Assembly: GCA_023935145.1 (NCBI GenBank) | Contig: CM043704.1 | Location: 91,778,373 to 91,842,372 of the forward strand | Direction: 5' to 3' | From: Bretschneidera sinensis | Taxonomy: Eukaryota > Streptophyta > Magnoliopsida > Brassicales > Akaniaceae | DNA: 64,000 nt | In this document: piece after piece, positions 17,877 to 29,799 of the stretch | How positions within the stretch are numbered: position 1 is the first letter of the stretch | How the letters are laid out: each line of letters opens with the position of its first letter | The notes under the pieces: generated by a model | What the model saw: the letters and a program-made list of their open reading frames with translations, nothing else | What the model was told of the DNA's origin: nothing | The model's database searches: none | Program-made: the position numbers and the translations under genes

Positions 17877-19227
17877 CTTTGCCCCTCTCCCTCTTTCTCT
17901 CTTCAGAACGATAACAGTAACAGGCAAAGTTGAGACCTGAGAGTAGGGTTTTGTAGAGCAGGAGAAGACGCAAAAAAGAAAGAAAAAAAAAAAAAAAAAA
18001 AACCTTACTTTCAGACCCAAGATACCGTCTATGACCCTGGACGGCCGTAATTTTTTTTTTTTTAAAGTTTTTTCGTTTCATTTTGAGTAAATTACGTAAC
18101 ATATAATTGTAAGCATTTTTTATATATATTTTAAATTTTTATTTATATTTTTTGTTAAAAAAATTGATAATATAAAATTACAAAAAATTTAATTTAATTT
18201 TTTTATCATAAATATAAATACTTATATTTTTTAATAAAAAAATTCAATTATATAAAATTATATGAAATTAAATTTAATTTTTTTATTAAAAACATAAATA
18301 AAAATTTAAAAAATATATTTATAATTATATGTTACTTCAAAAAAAATATATATAATTTATTTTTTATTTTTATTATTTTTAATCGATAAATAATAAATAT
18401 TTTTTTTGATTTTTTTTTAAAGTTATTAATAAACCACGAAACAATTGATGGTGAGACCCCCCTCCCCCCCCCCCCCTCGTAAGCTGTGTAAGTGACACAA
18501 TAATTTCTCCTCATTTAAGGGGGATCTGACTTGCTTTTTGGTAAAAGCGTCATTTTACTCAAGGTCCCAAAGCAAATAAGCTTGCCTTTTGGACGTGAGT
18601 TAAATTATTGGTATTTGTTTTTTACTCGAGCCGCTTATGGTTATTTGAGTTTGAGTTTGAGTTAAGGATGAAAATTTATATTTTATTTTGATTTATTTTA
18701 ATTTTTTAAATTTGAATTTGAGTTAATTTAAAGTTGAATGAGGGCCAATAAATCCAATTTTTTGAGCTTTTGAACTTAAGTATGTATATTTCAAACTTTC
18801 AAATCCAAATAATAGTATGTGTATAAATATTTATTTTAAAATATATATTGTATAATATATATCGAATAGAATGATTGTCAATTCGAACTCAACTAATTAT
18901 ACTAAACAGTCTAAAGGAGCTCAACTCAATTTGAAAGCTTTATTGAACCGAGCAGCACCAATCTATCACCCCAACAAGATTTCTTTGCTCATAAGGATTT
19001 AGATACTTTAACCAATAAATAAAGCTTAGAAACCTTCAAGTCCTGATGAAGCTAATTATAACAATCTAACCCACAAGAGAGGAAAAAAAAAGATTCAAAA
19101 CTAAAGCACAAAGACAAATGGTAAATGGTAAATCCCCTTCATACAATAATTAGTTTATAACAATCTGAGATTTCTTAAAAACTGTAATCAAATTCCCAAA
19201 AAATTAAAAAGTTTATCCCTTTTTAAA
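17877..19227. other. AT-rich spacer with homopolymer runs
   Basis: Promoter side of the NOPCHAP1-like gene. It holds a poly(A) run (about 17,984-18,001), a poly(T) run (about 18,051-18,063) and a C run at about 18,461-18,477, then the CTCGAG-type repeat. No gene seen. Confidence 0.6.
18590..18970. repeat. Dispersed GAGTTTGAG/CTCGAG-rich repeat, copy 1
   Basis: Text built from variants of ACTCGAGCC, GAGTTTGAGTTTGAG and CGAACTCAACT, like the stretches at 34,780, 40,195 and 42,735. AT-rich middle, no coding frame. The family is unnamed here; it is recognisable by composition rather than by exact alignment. Confidence 0.5.
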
Positions 19228-20591
19228 TCAATACTTGGGAAGAGAGCACTCCTTAGGAAGGTTGTTTTGGAATCTCTTGTCATCTAGGCAATAGTCATAT
19301 ATCATGTGGTACTTCCTAACCCATTTGAACCATCTTTTCTGAATCCTTGTTAGACTGCTAAACTCTGCTTTGTTCCACCAATTAGTAGATCTCTTTGCTC
19401 TACAGAACCTTGCATTCCCTTTCCAAACACAGGCATCAATGTTGTAGTTTCTGAACGAAGCAATGAAGGGACTCTTTGACCAATTGATTTTGTCGTGGCC
19501 GCCACGTGTCGCCCAGCTGTCACCATTCCATAGGCTGATTTTTATGCTCATTGGCTGCCACCTAGGGTATGCCACTCCCTTGTCTGCATGATTTCTGTAT
19601 ATTCTGATTGGTATGGAATCCACCATAAACCTAAAAAAGAACAAAAAATTGCATGAGAATTATTCTTTGTAGTCTTTATAGTTAAATCTTTTTTTGGTTA
19701 AAAAAATTAAATTCAAATAATTTTTTCTATGCCCAGGACACTGGTCACAGATTGATGTTATGTTTGCTTATGATGATATTTCCATTTATTCAACAATTTT
19801 CTATAAAATAAAAAATTAAGGTGATATTTATAAGTTCAACTAAAACTACATAATATATCTATAAATGAATTATTATTAGCAAAACCCAAATTTCTAATTC
19901 CAAATAATAATGATAATCACAACTTACACAATCTGGTGAAGATTCCACAGCACAGAATATGTATGAAAATCCTTTGTTGGATCAAACCACAAATAAATTC
20001 TCTCTTCACGATTGTCGAACCCATCGGCAAAAACATTTGTTTGGAGGATGTATGGCTGGCCACTCACATTTCCAAGGAATTCAAAGTCTATCTCATCTCT
20101 GTTAGGTTGATCTGATGTCAACTGAATTGCAAGCAGATAAAAGTTTTATGTAAGAAATAACACAAAGAACAAGAAAAGAAGAAGAAAAAAAAGGGTTAAT
20201 TACTTACATAATAAGCAACTACAGTTCCTGCAGAATGGCCTGGTATTAATTTAATTTGCATGTCTATCTGCCCAAATAAGAACATCTGGTTTGAAGCAAA
20301 ACTAGCTCCTACAAGAAATCCAATTTAATTAGCATAAATGACAAAAAAAGATAGATTTTAGTTTTGGTTTAAATTAATTTTTCATATAATCTTTGTGGGC
20401 ATACCAGATTCTTGGTCGAGCTTCAAGGTTCTTGATCGACCATCAGAAGAAGTGTTCACATGGCTAGGAGACCATGTCACAAAGAAGTCCTTGTTAAAAT
20501 CTCCAGTAGAAACAACAGAAGCTGTTGAAATTTGAAACGAGTTCACGATGAAGAACCCGACAAAGAAAATGAATTTGAAATTATTAGTCAT
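19228..20591 (-). CDS. XTH: Xyloglucan endotransglucosylase/hydrolase (XTH, GH16)
   Basis: Cell-wall enzyme that cuts and rejoins xyloglucan chains during wall loosening. Four exons: 20405-20591, 20208-20308, 19928-20121, 19228-19630, phase continuous, 294 residues. A hydrophobic signal peptide (about 1-24, [16 protein letters not shown]) sends it to the wall. The GH16 signature [10 protein letters not shown] has nucleophile Glu106 and acid/base Glu110, followed by the conserved N-glycosylation site Asn114-Val-Ser. The C-terminal XET domain has paired Cys and the [13 protein letters not shown] motif. The [14 protein letters not shown] context is closest to the XTH1/2/3 type, by inference. The active site is intact. 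A TATA box lies at about 20,647. Confidence 0.96.
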
Positions 20592-20646
20592 GGTAATTTC
20601 TGTTTGAATATGGCTGCAAGGAGTGATAAGGTGTTGGTAGATAAGC

Positions 20647-20654
20647 TATATATA
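20647..20654 (-). promoter_or_regulatory. TATA box of XTH gene
   Basis: TATATATA about 55-65 bp upstream of the XTH start codon; fits a short plant 5' leader. Positional inference only. Confidence 0.5.
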
Positions 20655-21444
20655 GGTATTGCATGGAAAGGAAAGAGCAGAATTATAATTTGAATGGAAG
20701 CAAGGTTATGTTTAAGAAAGAATATCTTTAGAAGGAAGCAAAGGAATTTAGTTTATTATGGGTTTGTTTGGGTTCTCATTACAATGTAACCAAATGCACT
20801 CATTGTTAGATGTCATTTGGAGTCTGATTAAAGAAAATCTAAGTCAGCTAAACTTCAGTGTAAATGCAAAAAAATTTATTCATTTTTTATAAGACACTAC
20901 ACTTTTTTTTTTCTGGTAATCCTTTTTATATCTCTGCGTTTAACTCCACTCTGTAACAAAGAGCTGAAAAAAAGGCCTAGTTTAAGAAAAATGTGCTTGT
21001 CCAAAGTCTAATTTGTTATTAGAATGTGGAAGCATAAAGGGAGGAGTTGTTTTTTTTTCTAATTAAATGTTATCATATTAAAGGCATTATATACCAAGCT
21101 TTGAGAATACCCTTATAGGCTTTTTAATCAAAAGCCTTTGTTTCTGTCTGGTTAGTAGAAAGTTTAGGAAACTGACCTACTGACTAGACATTTTTGTTTC
21201 TTTTTCATGTGCTTTTCTTTTTGAGAATAACTTGATCTTTCAGGCTTCCCTTTTGTGTTATATAGAGGACTTTAGGGTTTATTCTTTCCCTCCTTTCATA
21301 GGGTTGCGTATTGGTTGGATTGGGTTCATTTAGCCCACTACAATAAACAACAACTTATTAGTTTATTTATTAGCGTTCTTTTTCGATATGGAGATTATAA
21401 TTCTCTATCTCTAAAAAAACTTAATTTTTAGCATAATATTAAGA

Positions 21445-21710
21445 TGCGTTTAGTGGACATGATAAGAGAATGATAAAATGAAATGGTTAATTAAATAAAA
21501 GAATGAGATGTCTCATCCAACATCTTTACCGGATGAGAATTTTTTCCTTATTTCATCATATCTTCTAAAACTCAATAACTTTATCTTATTATTATTCGAT
21601 GATACTTTTTCCTTTATTTCATCATGTCTCTCATTCGATCTACTAAAATTTTCCTCTCATCTTGTCCTCTCTTTTATCATACTCATCAAACACACCCATG
21701 AGATAAAAGA
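21445..21710. mobile_element. Inverted-repeat MITE-like element
   Basis: The left arm (GCGTTTAGTGGACATGATAA) is answered at the right by the complement of TTATCATACTCATCAAACAC, with further loose complementarity in the ATGATAAAATGA motifs. About 265 bp, no coding. Boundaries are approximate and no target-site duplication was identified. Confidence 0.5.
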
Positions 21711-22332
21711 TCATCATATTCTCTTCACATTATATCCACCAAGCCTGTACACATTTAGCATGATATAGTACTATCATAATCAATGCACCAAGTGCGAGAT
21801 AAAAATATATTAATAAAAAATATTAATTTATGAACTAATTTAATACTAACACAATTGTCACATATTCTTTATTAAAAAACTGAAACTGTAACAACAAAAA
21901 AATGTAAGAGAAAAACAATCAAGTTACAATCATCAAAAAGAAATAAGAACAATTGAAAATGTGGAGAAGATAAAGAGAAACAGAAAAAATCAAAATGGAT
22001 TGAAGATAAAAGAGTGAAGAAGTTAAGTTTAAGTAAAATAGTAGGAGATAAAATTATGGATTGATGTCAATTGAATTACATATATAATCTTATTTAAATA
22101 TTTGATTTATATATTTAAATAGAGGTTTATGAAACATATTGAGGTTCTGGCTTTTTTAAAAGTATATACCTATAAAATATGTAATGTAAAAATGATATAT
22201 AGTCCTTGTTTACTTAGCTGTATAATGAATTAGTTAATAAATTTAACTTAAATAGTCCTTGTTTGTCATATTCAAGATATTTCCCTACAGCCTAAAATAA
22301 GATTGAAAAAAATTAATGTGTTCCTGACCTCA

Positions 22333-22461
22333 TGCTACAGTAGTCGCTCGTCTTAATAAAATCGGAGAGCTCGAGTGGTAACACGAAACTGTAGCAACTT
22401 GGTCCACCCGCATTACCACTCCAGATCCTCAGTTTTACTAAGATGCACGGATACTGTAGCA
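22333..22461. repeat. 129-bp imperfect hairpin (foldback)
   Basis: Starts TGCTACAGTA and ends TACTGTAGCA. The arms stay complementary for about 50 bp, including GAGTGGTAA against TTACCACTC, leaving a loop of roughly 25 nt. It could be a tiny MITE; the hairpin shape alone does not show a small-RNA gene. Confidence 0.7.
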
Positions 22462-22682
22462 CGGGTTAATAGCATGCAATAATTTCTCCTATAAAAGAAC
22501 AAACTTTCAGCTTGTGATGCGATTTACGCTGGGTGTGAGATATCATTAGGACTTGTTACTGCCTTTAACTTCGAAGATTCTAGATGGAAAATTTGTGTCT
22601 CCATTAAATAGCGTATTTGAAAATGTAAAGAAGGTAAGTATAATAATTAATAATAAGGTATTTTGAAGGAGGTTAAAATAAA

Positions 22683-23567
22683 GTGTAAATTATGCTGTAA
22701 TTATTTTCAAGTTTGTTGAAATGATATTAATATATTAATTTTTTTTATAACCCACGATTCACTTAAAAAACCCAATTTTTACTATTAAGCAGTTTCAAAA
22801 TGAATTTTTTTTATGAATCAAAATTTTAATTGGATATTATTTTTTATGATAACTAAAGTATTTTTAGGTATCATAAATGTTACTTTTTAAAAAATAAAAA
22901 TATTAGAGATGAAACATATTTAACAAAGAATTTGTAAGACTTTTTTAAAAGAAAAATTATTATCATTTTTTTCGAAAATTGTTAAAAATATATTGTATAT
23001 GGATTTATATTCTATTATATGGTATAAAAAAAATTTACTTCAATATTTTTAAAAAATATTATGATATTATTGTTTATCACATACTCAAATAAATGAAAAT
23101 CAATTACCATCATAAAAGAAAATTAAATATTTCAAATGAAAAATTTGTTGATATATTTTCTTTTATAAAATTAAATAGCCTAGCATCTCAAATAAATGAA
23201 TATCAAAGATCATCATAAAATAAAAATCAAAGACAAACTTTTCTATTTTAAAAATTAAAATAATATTGCATGTTTTTTTATAGAAATATATGAATTCAAA
23301 TAACTTAAAAATTTGTGTTATAAACAATACTTAGATAAATAGAATTATTAAACTTACCATAATTACTTAGAAATATTTTAATATTAATGGTACTTTGGTC
23401 ATCATGAAAAATAACACCCAATTAAAATTTTGATTATTCAAATAAATTAATTTTTGAGCTGCTGGACGGTGAAAATTGAAGTTTTTGGGTGAATCGTAAG
23501 TTTTAAAAAGTTTTGATAATATTAGTTTCATTTCAACAAACTTGAAGGTATTACAATATAATTTAAC
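22683..23567 (+). mobile_element. MITE family 1, copy 2 (complete, ~885 bp)
   Basis: Long terminal inverted repeats: the left end reads on through CAAGTTTGTTGAAATGA, then CACGATTCAC and AATTTTAATTGG. The right end is its complement (CCAATTAAAATTTTGATT, GTGAATCGTAAG, TCATTTCAACAAACTTG). The arms are about 170 bp or more. The AT-rich middle has no coding capacity. It matches copy 3 at 25,466 and the partial copy at 1. No convincing target-site duplication was found, so the superfamily (Mutator-like would fit the long arms) stays open. Confidence 0.8.
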
Positions 23568-25465
23568 CTTCTATTTTTATTTCATGTGTTGCTCACTTTT
23601 AGATTTGACTGTTTTGTGTTATCTAAACAATGATATTATCTTTTATTTTTTAATTAGGGTTTTCCAAAAATATGTTATTCGCAAATTTTTTTTCCTTCCT
23701 AATGATGGCTTAATGAATTTATAGTTTGATTTGATTTGATACTGATTATTTTTTTAATTTAAAATTATAATTAACCGTTTAAATTGATGAAGATTTAAAT
23801 CGATTTTAGTATTTGGGTAAATAATTGCATAAAATACTGCTTATTATAAAATAAGTAATGCCAAACCAGCAACTAACATTGTTTGTTCTTCTTCTCTTTC
23901 TTTTTTCTAAGTGGATTTGGACTCACATTCTTTTCTCATTTGGGAGAGGACGGATTTTTAGTTTAGTTGATTTCAGGATGTTTTTCATTCAAATTAATGG
24001 GCTTAAGAAAAAAAAATCTAAGATTTAGATCTCCAGATAAATTACGGATTCAATATCTTTTTGGATACATAATCTGCTTTTTTGGCAATTTGCAATAATA
24101 GAAAATTCTTTGTCAGATATGAATTTTCACTTATGGTGGTAGGAAAGAAAGCATTTTTTTTTTGTGAATAGGATTTTGATCCTTCTATAAACTCATAGCT
24201 CCTCCTATAATCAGTCTTAAGACCTAAAAGCTGAGCAACAATTCATCTCTTAAAACCTAAATCTTATTATTATTGTATAAACCATAATTCCTCTTGCAAT
24301 AATCAGTCTAAAAGTTATGACAAGCCAACGTCGTGGTCGGGGAAGAATGTCAAAGAAGACTTACAATAGTAATCTCTCATCTCTAGTTAGTCTTTTATCT
24401 TATAATATAATTAAAAAACCTAGAACCAAAAGGAAAGTGTTTTATGTAAAAAGAAATTTTTTTTCACATTCTCAACTTAACGTGAAGAGAAACAAGAATA
24501 CAAGTGGAGAAGGAAATAAGATATCAAATTCATGTGCATCATCAGAAACGACATCGTCGACAGAAAGATCATCAAAAAACTCAGCGACATTACCGTCGAA
24601 AAGTTCAATAACGTGAATTTCGGAGATTGTGATTCTTGGACCAATTTATGATCTTGATGATCTGATTAAGGATAGCAATCTTTTTATAGATTTCTTTGCA
24701 AATATACTAGAGATATCAAGCTCAAAGGCTTTTACATGATCATAGTCTTTTCTATATATATGCAATCAACAAAAAGTAGTGTTTACAACACCACAAAAAA
24801 AATGTAGGGTTTACGAATAACCTAATATATGGTAAAACTATTAAACTTGATATTTAATCTTGACCTAACAATTTATTTATATAAAAGTAAAAAAAAAACA
24901 GCTTAATGATTAAAAAGAAGATTAGTACTAACAAAGTAACAAAATTTTCATACTTTTTTTTATTATACAAAGTTGACCTAAAACCAAGTTTCAATGTATA
25001 CATGATTTAAAAATACAAATCTAAAATGACGAAAAAAAATTATATTAATACAATTCGAATGTACCAAATTAAAAATATGAATTGATGAAAATTTAGAACC
25101 CTAACATTAAATTTAAGCGAAAATTCCTAAAATTGATCAACAAAGCAAATTTAGAAGGGTTTAATCAAACCCACATTAATTAGATAAACTGAAGCAAAAA
25201 TCTCTTCACTCTCTTTTGTTAAGTTTTTCTTTTATAAAGAAATTATCTTTAAGTTCCAAAAACATAAGGGAATAATTTGGTTTTGATTAGAAGTTCTTAA
25301 CAAATACACTCTTGCAAGCTATTTGATTGCATGTTTGTTTCAAAAATATAAACTATTTTATTTTTTATTTTTATAAAATCCTTCTCCCAATAGATACTTA
25401 CAAAATTACACATGCATAAAGTAATTACTATAAACAAATATATTTGCATATCATAAAAATAAGAT
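23568..25465. other. AT-rich spacer between two MITEs
   Basis: No supported gene. A 99-codon frame at 24,317-24,616 (Ser/Lys-rich, no recognisable domain) is the longest frame and is probably chance or a remnant. Confidence 0.5.
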
Positions 25466-26351
25466 CAAATTACACTGCACTACTTCCAAATTTGTTGAAA
25501 TGATACTAATATACAAAACTTTTTTAAAACTCACGATTCACCTCAAAACACTAATTTCTACTATTAAACAGCTCCAAAATAAATTTCTTTAAAGAATCAA
25601 AATTTTAACTGGATATTACTTTTCATAATGACCAAAGTACCTTTAGGTATCATAAATGTTATTTTTTTAAAAATAAAAGTATTAGGGATGAAACATATTT
25701 AACAAGAAATTTTTAGGGTTTTTAAAAAAAAAAAGAAATTTATCATTGTTCTTTTTCAAAAATTGTTAAAAGTATATTTTAAATGGATTTATATTATATT
25801 AAATGATATAAAAAATTTTATTTCATATATTTTATATTTTAAAAATATTATGATATCATTGTCTATCGTATCCTCAAATATATGAAAATCAAGGACAATC
25901 ATAAAAAAAAAATTAAATATTTTAAATAGAAAGTTTGTTGATATGTTTTTTTATCAAATCAAATAGCTTAACATCTCAAATAAATGAATATCAAAAGACC
26001 ATCATAAAATAAAAATCAAAGACAAACTTTTTTATTTTAAAAATTAAAATGATATTGCATCTTTTTAGAAAAATATGAACTCAAATAACCTAATTTTTTT
26101 TGTTATAAACAATTTTAAGATAAATAATTGATAAATAAAATTATTAAACTTATCACAATCACTCGAAGATATTTTAATACTAAGATTACTTTGGTTATTA
26201 TAAAAAACAATATTCAATTAAAATTTTGATTCTTTAAAAAAATTTATTTTGGGTTACTTAAATATGAAAATTGATGTTTTGGGATTGAATTATGAGTTTT
26301 AAAAATTTTTGGTATGTTAATGCCATATTAACAAATTTAGAATTAGTGCAG
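25466..26351 (+). mobile_element. MITE family 1, copy 3, abutting a 5' leader
   Basis: Same family as 22,683-23,567. The left end is AAATTACACTGCACTACTTC. The right end stops at TTAGAATTAGTGCAG, a few bases short of a full end. The next base begins the leader-like sequence of the acidic membrane protein gene, so the element supplies the immediate upstream promoter DNA of that gene. Confidence 0.78.
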
Positions 26352-28098
26352 GAGCGAGTATGGACCGTATTTGCAACTCGAGTCATATTGGGTTTCGCTT
26401 GTATTGGATCCAATCTCTGGGAAGAAAGAAACTGTACAGACTGCATACCAGGACTCTGCTTTACCCTTCTTGGTAACTCTCTCGCCTTCAAGGAAACTCT
26501 TTGACTCGAAGTCTCTCCTTCTCCCGGTAGTTTTTTTTATCATCTTCTTATTTAACTGTAACATTTTCTTGATTCTTTAATTCTTGTAATACTTCCGATT
26601 TATTCTTAACTAATGCTAATTACTATTTATGGTTACAATCAGGCTTCTATGTTGTCTTTTGTTTCTTTGTTGCTTGTAATAAGCTATTTTGAGAAATGGG
26701 TTTTGATTTTGAATATTAGGATTTGGCGTTTGTGGTTCAATTCAAGTTTCGTGGGGTTTTGATTTTGGTTTTGCTTTGTGCATTTCTAGGGTTTGTTTGT
26801 TGGCGTATGTTTTTGCTGATTATTCATTAGGATTTCACTTTACCTTTTTTATTTTCCCCTCTTTGTTTTTTAATCCTCCTTTGTCTTCCGTAAATGGGTT
26901 TCCTTTCATTCGGGATATTATTTTGTTTCTCGTGAGAACAAAAATAAGTAAGCTCACATTTCAGTGAAAAATGTTATCTTTCTTTTCATTTTTTCCCGAT
27001 TGGGAGGCTATTCCTTTTGTTTTTCAACTGATATATGGAAGATTAATAGTTTGTTTGGTTTCCCAGAATAAGGTGGGAAAAGAAATGATTTTGGATTATC
27101 TATTAGGATTGTTTGATTGTGACTGGTGGTAGCTCTAAGATTCTAAATTGCTTTGGCTGCAATGAGAAAGAGGATAGAATAGAAATGAAAATCTAATTTT
27201 CAAGGGTGTTGATCACTGTGTTCTGTTTTCTATATCCACAAGCTAGCAGTAAAAATGACACAATAAATGTCTGGCCATTTTTGGACAGCGCCTGTCTTGA
27301 AAGTTTTTTCCTGCTAATACAAGAGCTGTCTCCTGATTTCTGGAATCTCAAATAATTTAACAACCAAAAACAACCTAGAAAAATTGTTGTTTTTTTTATT
27401 ACTTTTTTCAACTTTTTTATTTAAAATGACAATAACTTTCTGGAAAAGCCTTTTTTATGAGTCCAAAACAAGAGGCTTATTTTTTTTTTTAAAAAAGAGG
27501 GGCTTTAAATTTCTTTATTTTAGGTTTTTCAGATGAAACAGCAGAAATACAGTGAAAGTCTCGCTTTGACGAATCTGATAACTCTGTTGAGCTCAGTTGA
27601 ACTGTTTGATGAAAAAGAATGAATACTTATCTTCTTTTCATTGATTCCACAAAATCGAATGAAAATAAAACTAGCCTATATTAATGAGGTATTGCCTTCC
27701 ATTGGGTAGTTGTTTCTTGGGTTATTGAGTGATTATGAGGTCTCCAATGGGTTTCAAATTTGGACTGCTTAAATTGTATATTTGCTCTTGAGGTTGGTTA
27801 CTACTTACTAGAACATTAAAATTACCCCAGTGAAGGTCCCTTTTTTAGTAAAAAAAAACTTCAAATTGTGGCCAAGGGCAAGGAGGCCTTGGTTTAATGG
27901 TTAAGGCTGAGTCCTTGGGTCCTAAAGGTCACAGGTTTGAGTGGTGTGTTGGTTGTCCATATTGATGATTTGATTGCTTTAAATAGTTGGTGAATTTTGT
28001 TAAATTATTTGATTTTACAGGCAAGTAGCTTGGTCTCTTTCAGTCGTGATATACATTTGGGAGAAGATAAAAGAGTGGGGGATTTAGAAAATCCCATC
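26352..28098 (+). promoter_or_regulatory. 5' leader exon and 5'UTR intron of the acidic membrane protein gene
   Basis: 26,352-26,524 is less AT-rich than its surroundings and looks like a leader exon; a possible donor is CCCG|GTAGTT near 26,525. A clear acceptor (TTGATTTTACAG) ends at 28,020, and the first in-frame ATG giving the family-like N-terminus is at 28,099. The ~1.5-kb intron is T-rich and contains the SINE-like piece at 27,881. Donor choice is uncertain. Confidence 0.5.
27881..27960 (+). mobile_element. tRNA-derived SINE head (partial)
   Basis: Has the spacing of a plant SINE promoter: a box A-like GGTTTAATGGTTAAGGC and, some 20 bp on, a box B-like GGTCACAGGTTTGAGTGG. No body or tail can be followed beyond about 80 bp. 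It lies inside the 5'UTR intron of the next gene. Confidence 0.6.
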
Positions 28099-29799
28099 AT
28101 GATCAAGAAATCATCAAGTAGAAACCAAAGATCCAGAGGCATCAAGTTAAAGCATGTTCTGCAGATTTGTCTATTGCTTGGGATCTGCTTCTGGTTAATC
28201 TACCAAGTTAAGCATTCCCATGATAAGAAAAAGGAATTTGCTGAGAAAGATTCTGAAGTCTTAATCAGATCACTAAGTGAAGATGGGATTCCAAAGCTTG
28301 GGAGGAAGGACCTTCCTCGTGTGCAGGAAGTATCTCAGAATGAGAAGCATGAGGAAGAAGAGGAGGAAGAAATAGTAGTTGAAGAAGAAAACAAACATGA
28401 AGAAAAGGAGCAGAAAGAAGAAGAGAACAAGCATGAAGAACAGGAGAAGGAAGAAGCAACAAGACATTATGGAGAGGAGCGAGAAGAAGAAGACAAGCGC
28501 GATGAAGAAGAGCAAGAAGCAGAAGAAGAAAATAAGCATGGAGAAGAAGAGCAAGAAGAAGGGTTAGAAAACAAGCATGAAGAAGAAGAGCAAGAAGAAG
28601 GGTTAGAAAATAAGGTTGAAGAGATAGAAGATGAAGCAAGAGAAGGTGGGGATGATGAGATAGATGAACATGATCAAGATAAAACAGAAGAAACTGATCG
28701 TGAAGATGATTTTGTAGAAGAAGAGAAAGAGAGAGGAGAAGGTGAGGAGAAAGAGAGTGAAGGAAATGAAGGTGAAGAGAAAGAGGGTCAAGTAGGAAAT
28801 GAGAACTCACAAGAGGATGATAATAACGATGGTGGTGGTAGGAATACTCATGAGGCACGGGAGGAACATTACAAGGCAGATGATGCTTCTAGTGCAGTGT
28901 CCCATGATACTCAAGTCATTAGCACTGAAACTGAGAAAACAAGTTTGAAGAATTCTAAGGACAACATGGAAACAAATATTTTAGAGCAGGAGAATAAATC
29001 CATTAACACCGAGGAAAATAATGGGGGTCAGAACAAGTCAGAGTTAAAGGTGGGCGAAGCTAAAAACGACAGTTCTTCCAATATGACAAACACTGAAGAA
29101 AAGGATCATGAGAAGAAATCATCCGACTTTGAGGATAGTTTGCTTCTGAATGCAACAAAGACTACTGAATTGAATGACCGTTCTGATGCAAGCAATAACT
29201 CATCTGAACTGAGTACAGAAACAAACAATAACTCGACAGGATTGAGTATAGGAACATCTGGTTCAGTTCAGAATGGAACAGAAACAGTGTTGGATTCAAC
29301 TCAAGCTCAAAATACAACAGCTGTTGGTGCAACTTCTGTAGAAGACTCCAACTTGCAATTCATTAAACTAGAACAGGCTGATAATACTAACAATCATTCT
29401 GATTCTAATAGAATAATTTCCACAAAAACCGAAATTGTGGAATCAGTAACAGGAGAATCCTCGAATTCGTCTAGTAATTCAGAGTCTGACTTATCTGCAA
29501 AGCTCACAAGTTCAAATACAACAGCTGAAGGGAAGGAAAATTCTGAGTCTTCAGCAACTAAGGAGACTACTGATATAACAAAGAATGAGAAGTCAGGCAG
29601 TGACAATGAATCAGCTGTTACAGATGAAAGCACAGACTCTTCTTCCACAAATGGAACTACAGATGCAGTTCAACATGACCCCGTTGATTTCTCTGATACT
29701 ACCATCCTCCAAGACGAGAAAGAGGCTCGCACGGATCTGGATACGTTGCCAGATATAAGAACAGAAGTGGATAACAATGAAGAAACCGCAGCAGAATGA
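28099..29799 (+). CDS. Plant-specific single-pass membrane protein with long acidic tail (uncharacterised)
   Basis: 566 residues from ATG 28,099. The N-terminus is basic (MIKKSSSRNQRSRGIKLKH), followed by one membrane segment (about 20-37, VLQICLLLGICFWLIYQV) and the juxtamembrane KHSHDKKKEF that marks a family of plant proteins of unknown function. Type II topology is expected, with the tail in the lumen. Residues about 85-270 are Glu/Lys repeats (KHEEEEQEEG-like units), and the rest is Ser/Thr/Asn-rich with many N-x-S/T sites. An ATG upstream at 27,997 lies before the 28,020 acceptor and is rejected. No enzymatic domain is visible. The acidic repeats suggest disorder or calcium binding, but this is speculation. 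Confidence 0.85.
   Translation: MIKKSSSRNQRSRGIKLKHVLQICLLLGICFWLIYQVKHSHDKKKEFAEKDSEVLIRSLSEDGIPKLGRKDLPRVQEVSQNEKHEEEEEEEIVVEEENKHEEKEQKEEENKHEEQEKEEATRHYGEEREEEDKRDEEEQEAEEENKHGEEEQEEGLENKHEEEEQEEGLENKVEEIEDEAREGGDDEIDEHDQDKTEETDREDDFVEEEKERGEGEEKESEGNEGEEKEGQVGNENSQEDDNNDGGGRNTHEAREEHYKADDASSAVSHDTQVISTETEKTSLKNSKDNMETNILEQENKSINTEENNGGQNKSELKVGEAKNDSSSNMTNTEEKDHEKKSSDFEDSLLLNATKTTELNDRSDASNNSSELSTETNNNSTGLSIGTSGSVQNGTETVLDSTQAQNTTAVGATSVEDSNLQFIKLEQADNTNNHSDSNRIISTKTEIVESVTGESSNSSSNSESDLSAKLTSSNTTAEGKENSESSATKETTDITKNEKSGSDNESAVTDESTDSSSTNGTTDAVQHDPVDFSDTTILQDEKEARTDLDTLPDIRTEVDNNEETAAE
28340..28800 (+). repeat. GAA/GAG-rich repeat tract inside the acidic protein gene
   Basis: Purine-rich coding repeats with units such as AAGCATGAAGAAGAAGAGCA; two neighbouring units (about 28,536-28,612) are near-identical copies of about 39 bp. 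Likely to vary in length between individuals without breaking frame. Confidence 0.75.

Larger units (their letters stand above)
20660..22682. other. Intergenic spacer, XTH promoter side
   Basis: No gene. It holds an inverted-repeat element (21,445-21,710) and a hairpin (22,333-22,461). The rest is AT-rich. Confidence 0.6.

Noticed and set aside
18461..18477. C run as a functional G-quadruplex or regulatory site
   Set aside because: A plain homopolymer in AT-rich spacer, equally explained by slippage; nothing else supports a function.
24317..24616. 99-codon Ser/Lys-rich frame
   Set aside because: No recognised domain, no splice partner, AT-rich setting between MITEs; likely chance or a relic.
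27881..27960. Functional tRNA gene
   Set aside because: The boxes are degenerate and no cloverleaf with an anticodon arm and acceptor stem can be drawn; fits a SINE head.
28265..28858. Minus-strand 197-codon Leu/His-rich frame
   Set aside because: Complement of the GAA/GAG repeats in the acidic protein gene, which lack stop codons on the other strand.
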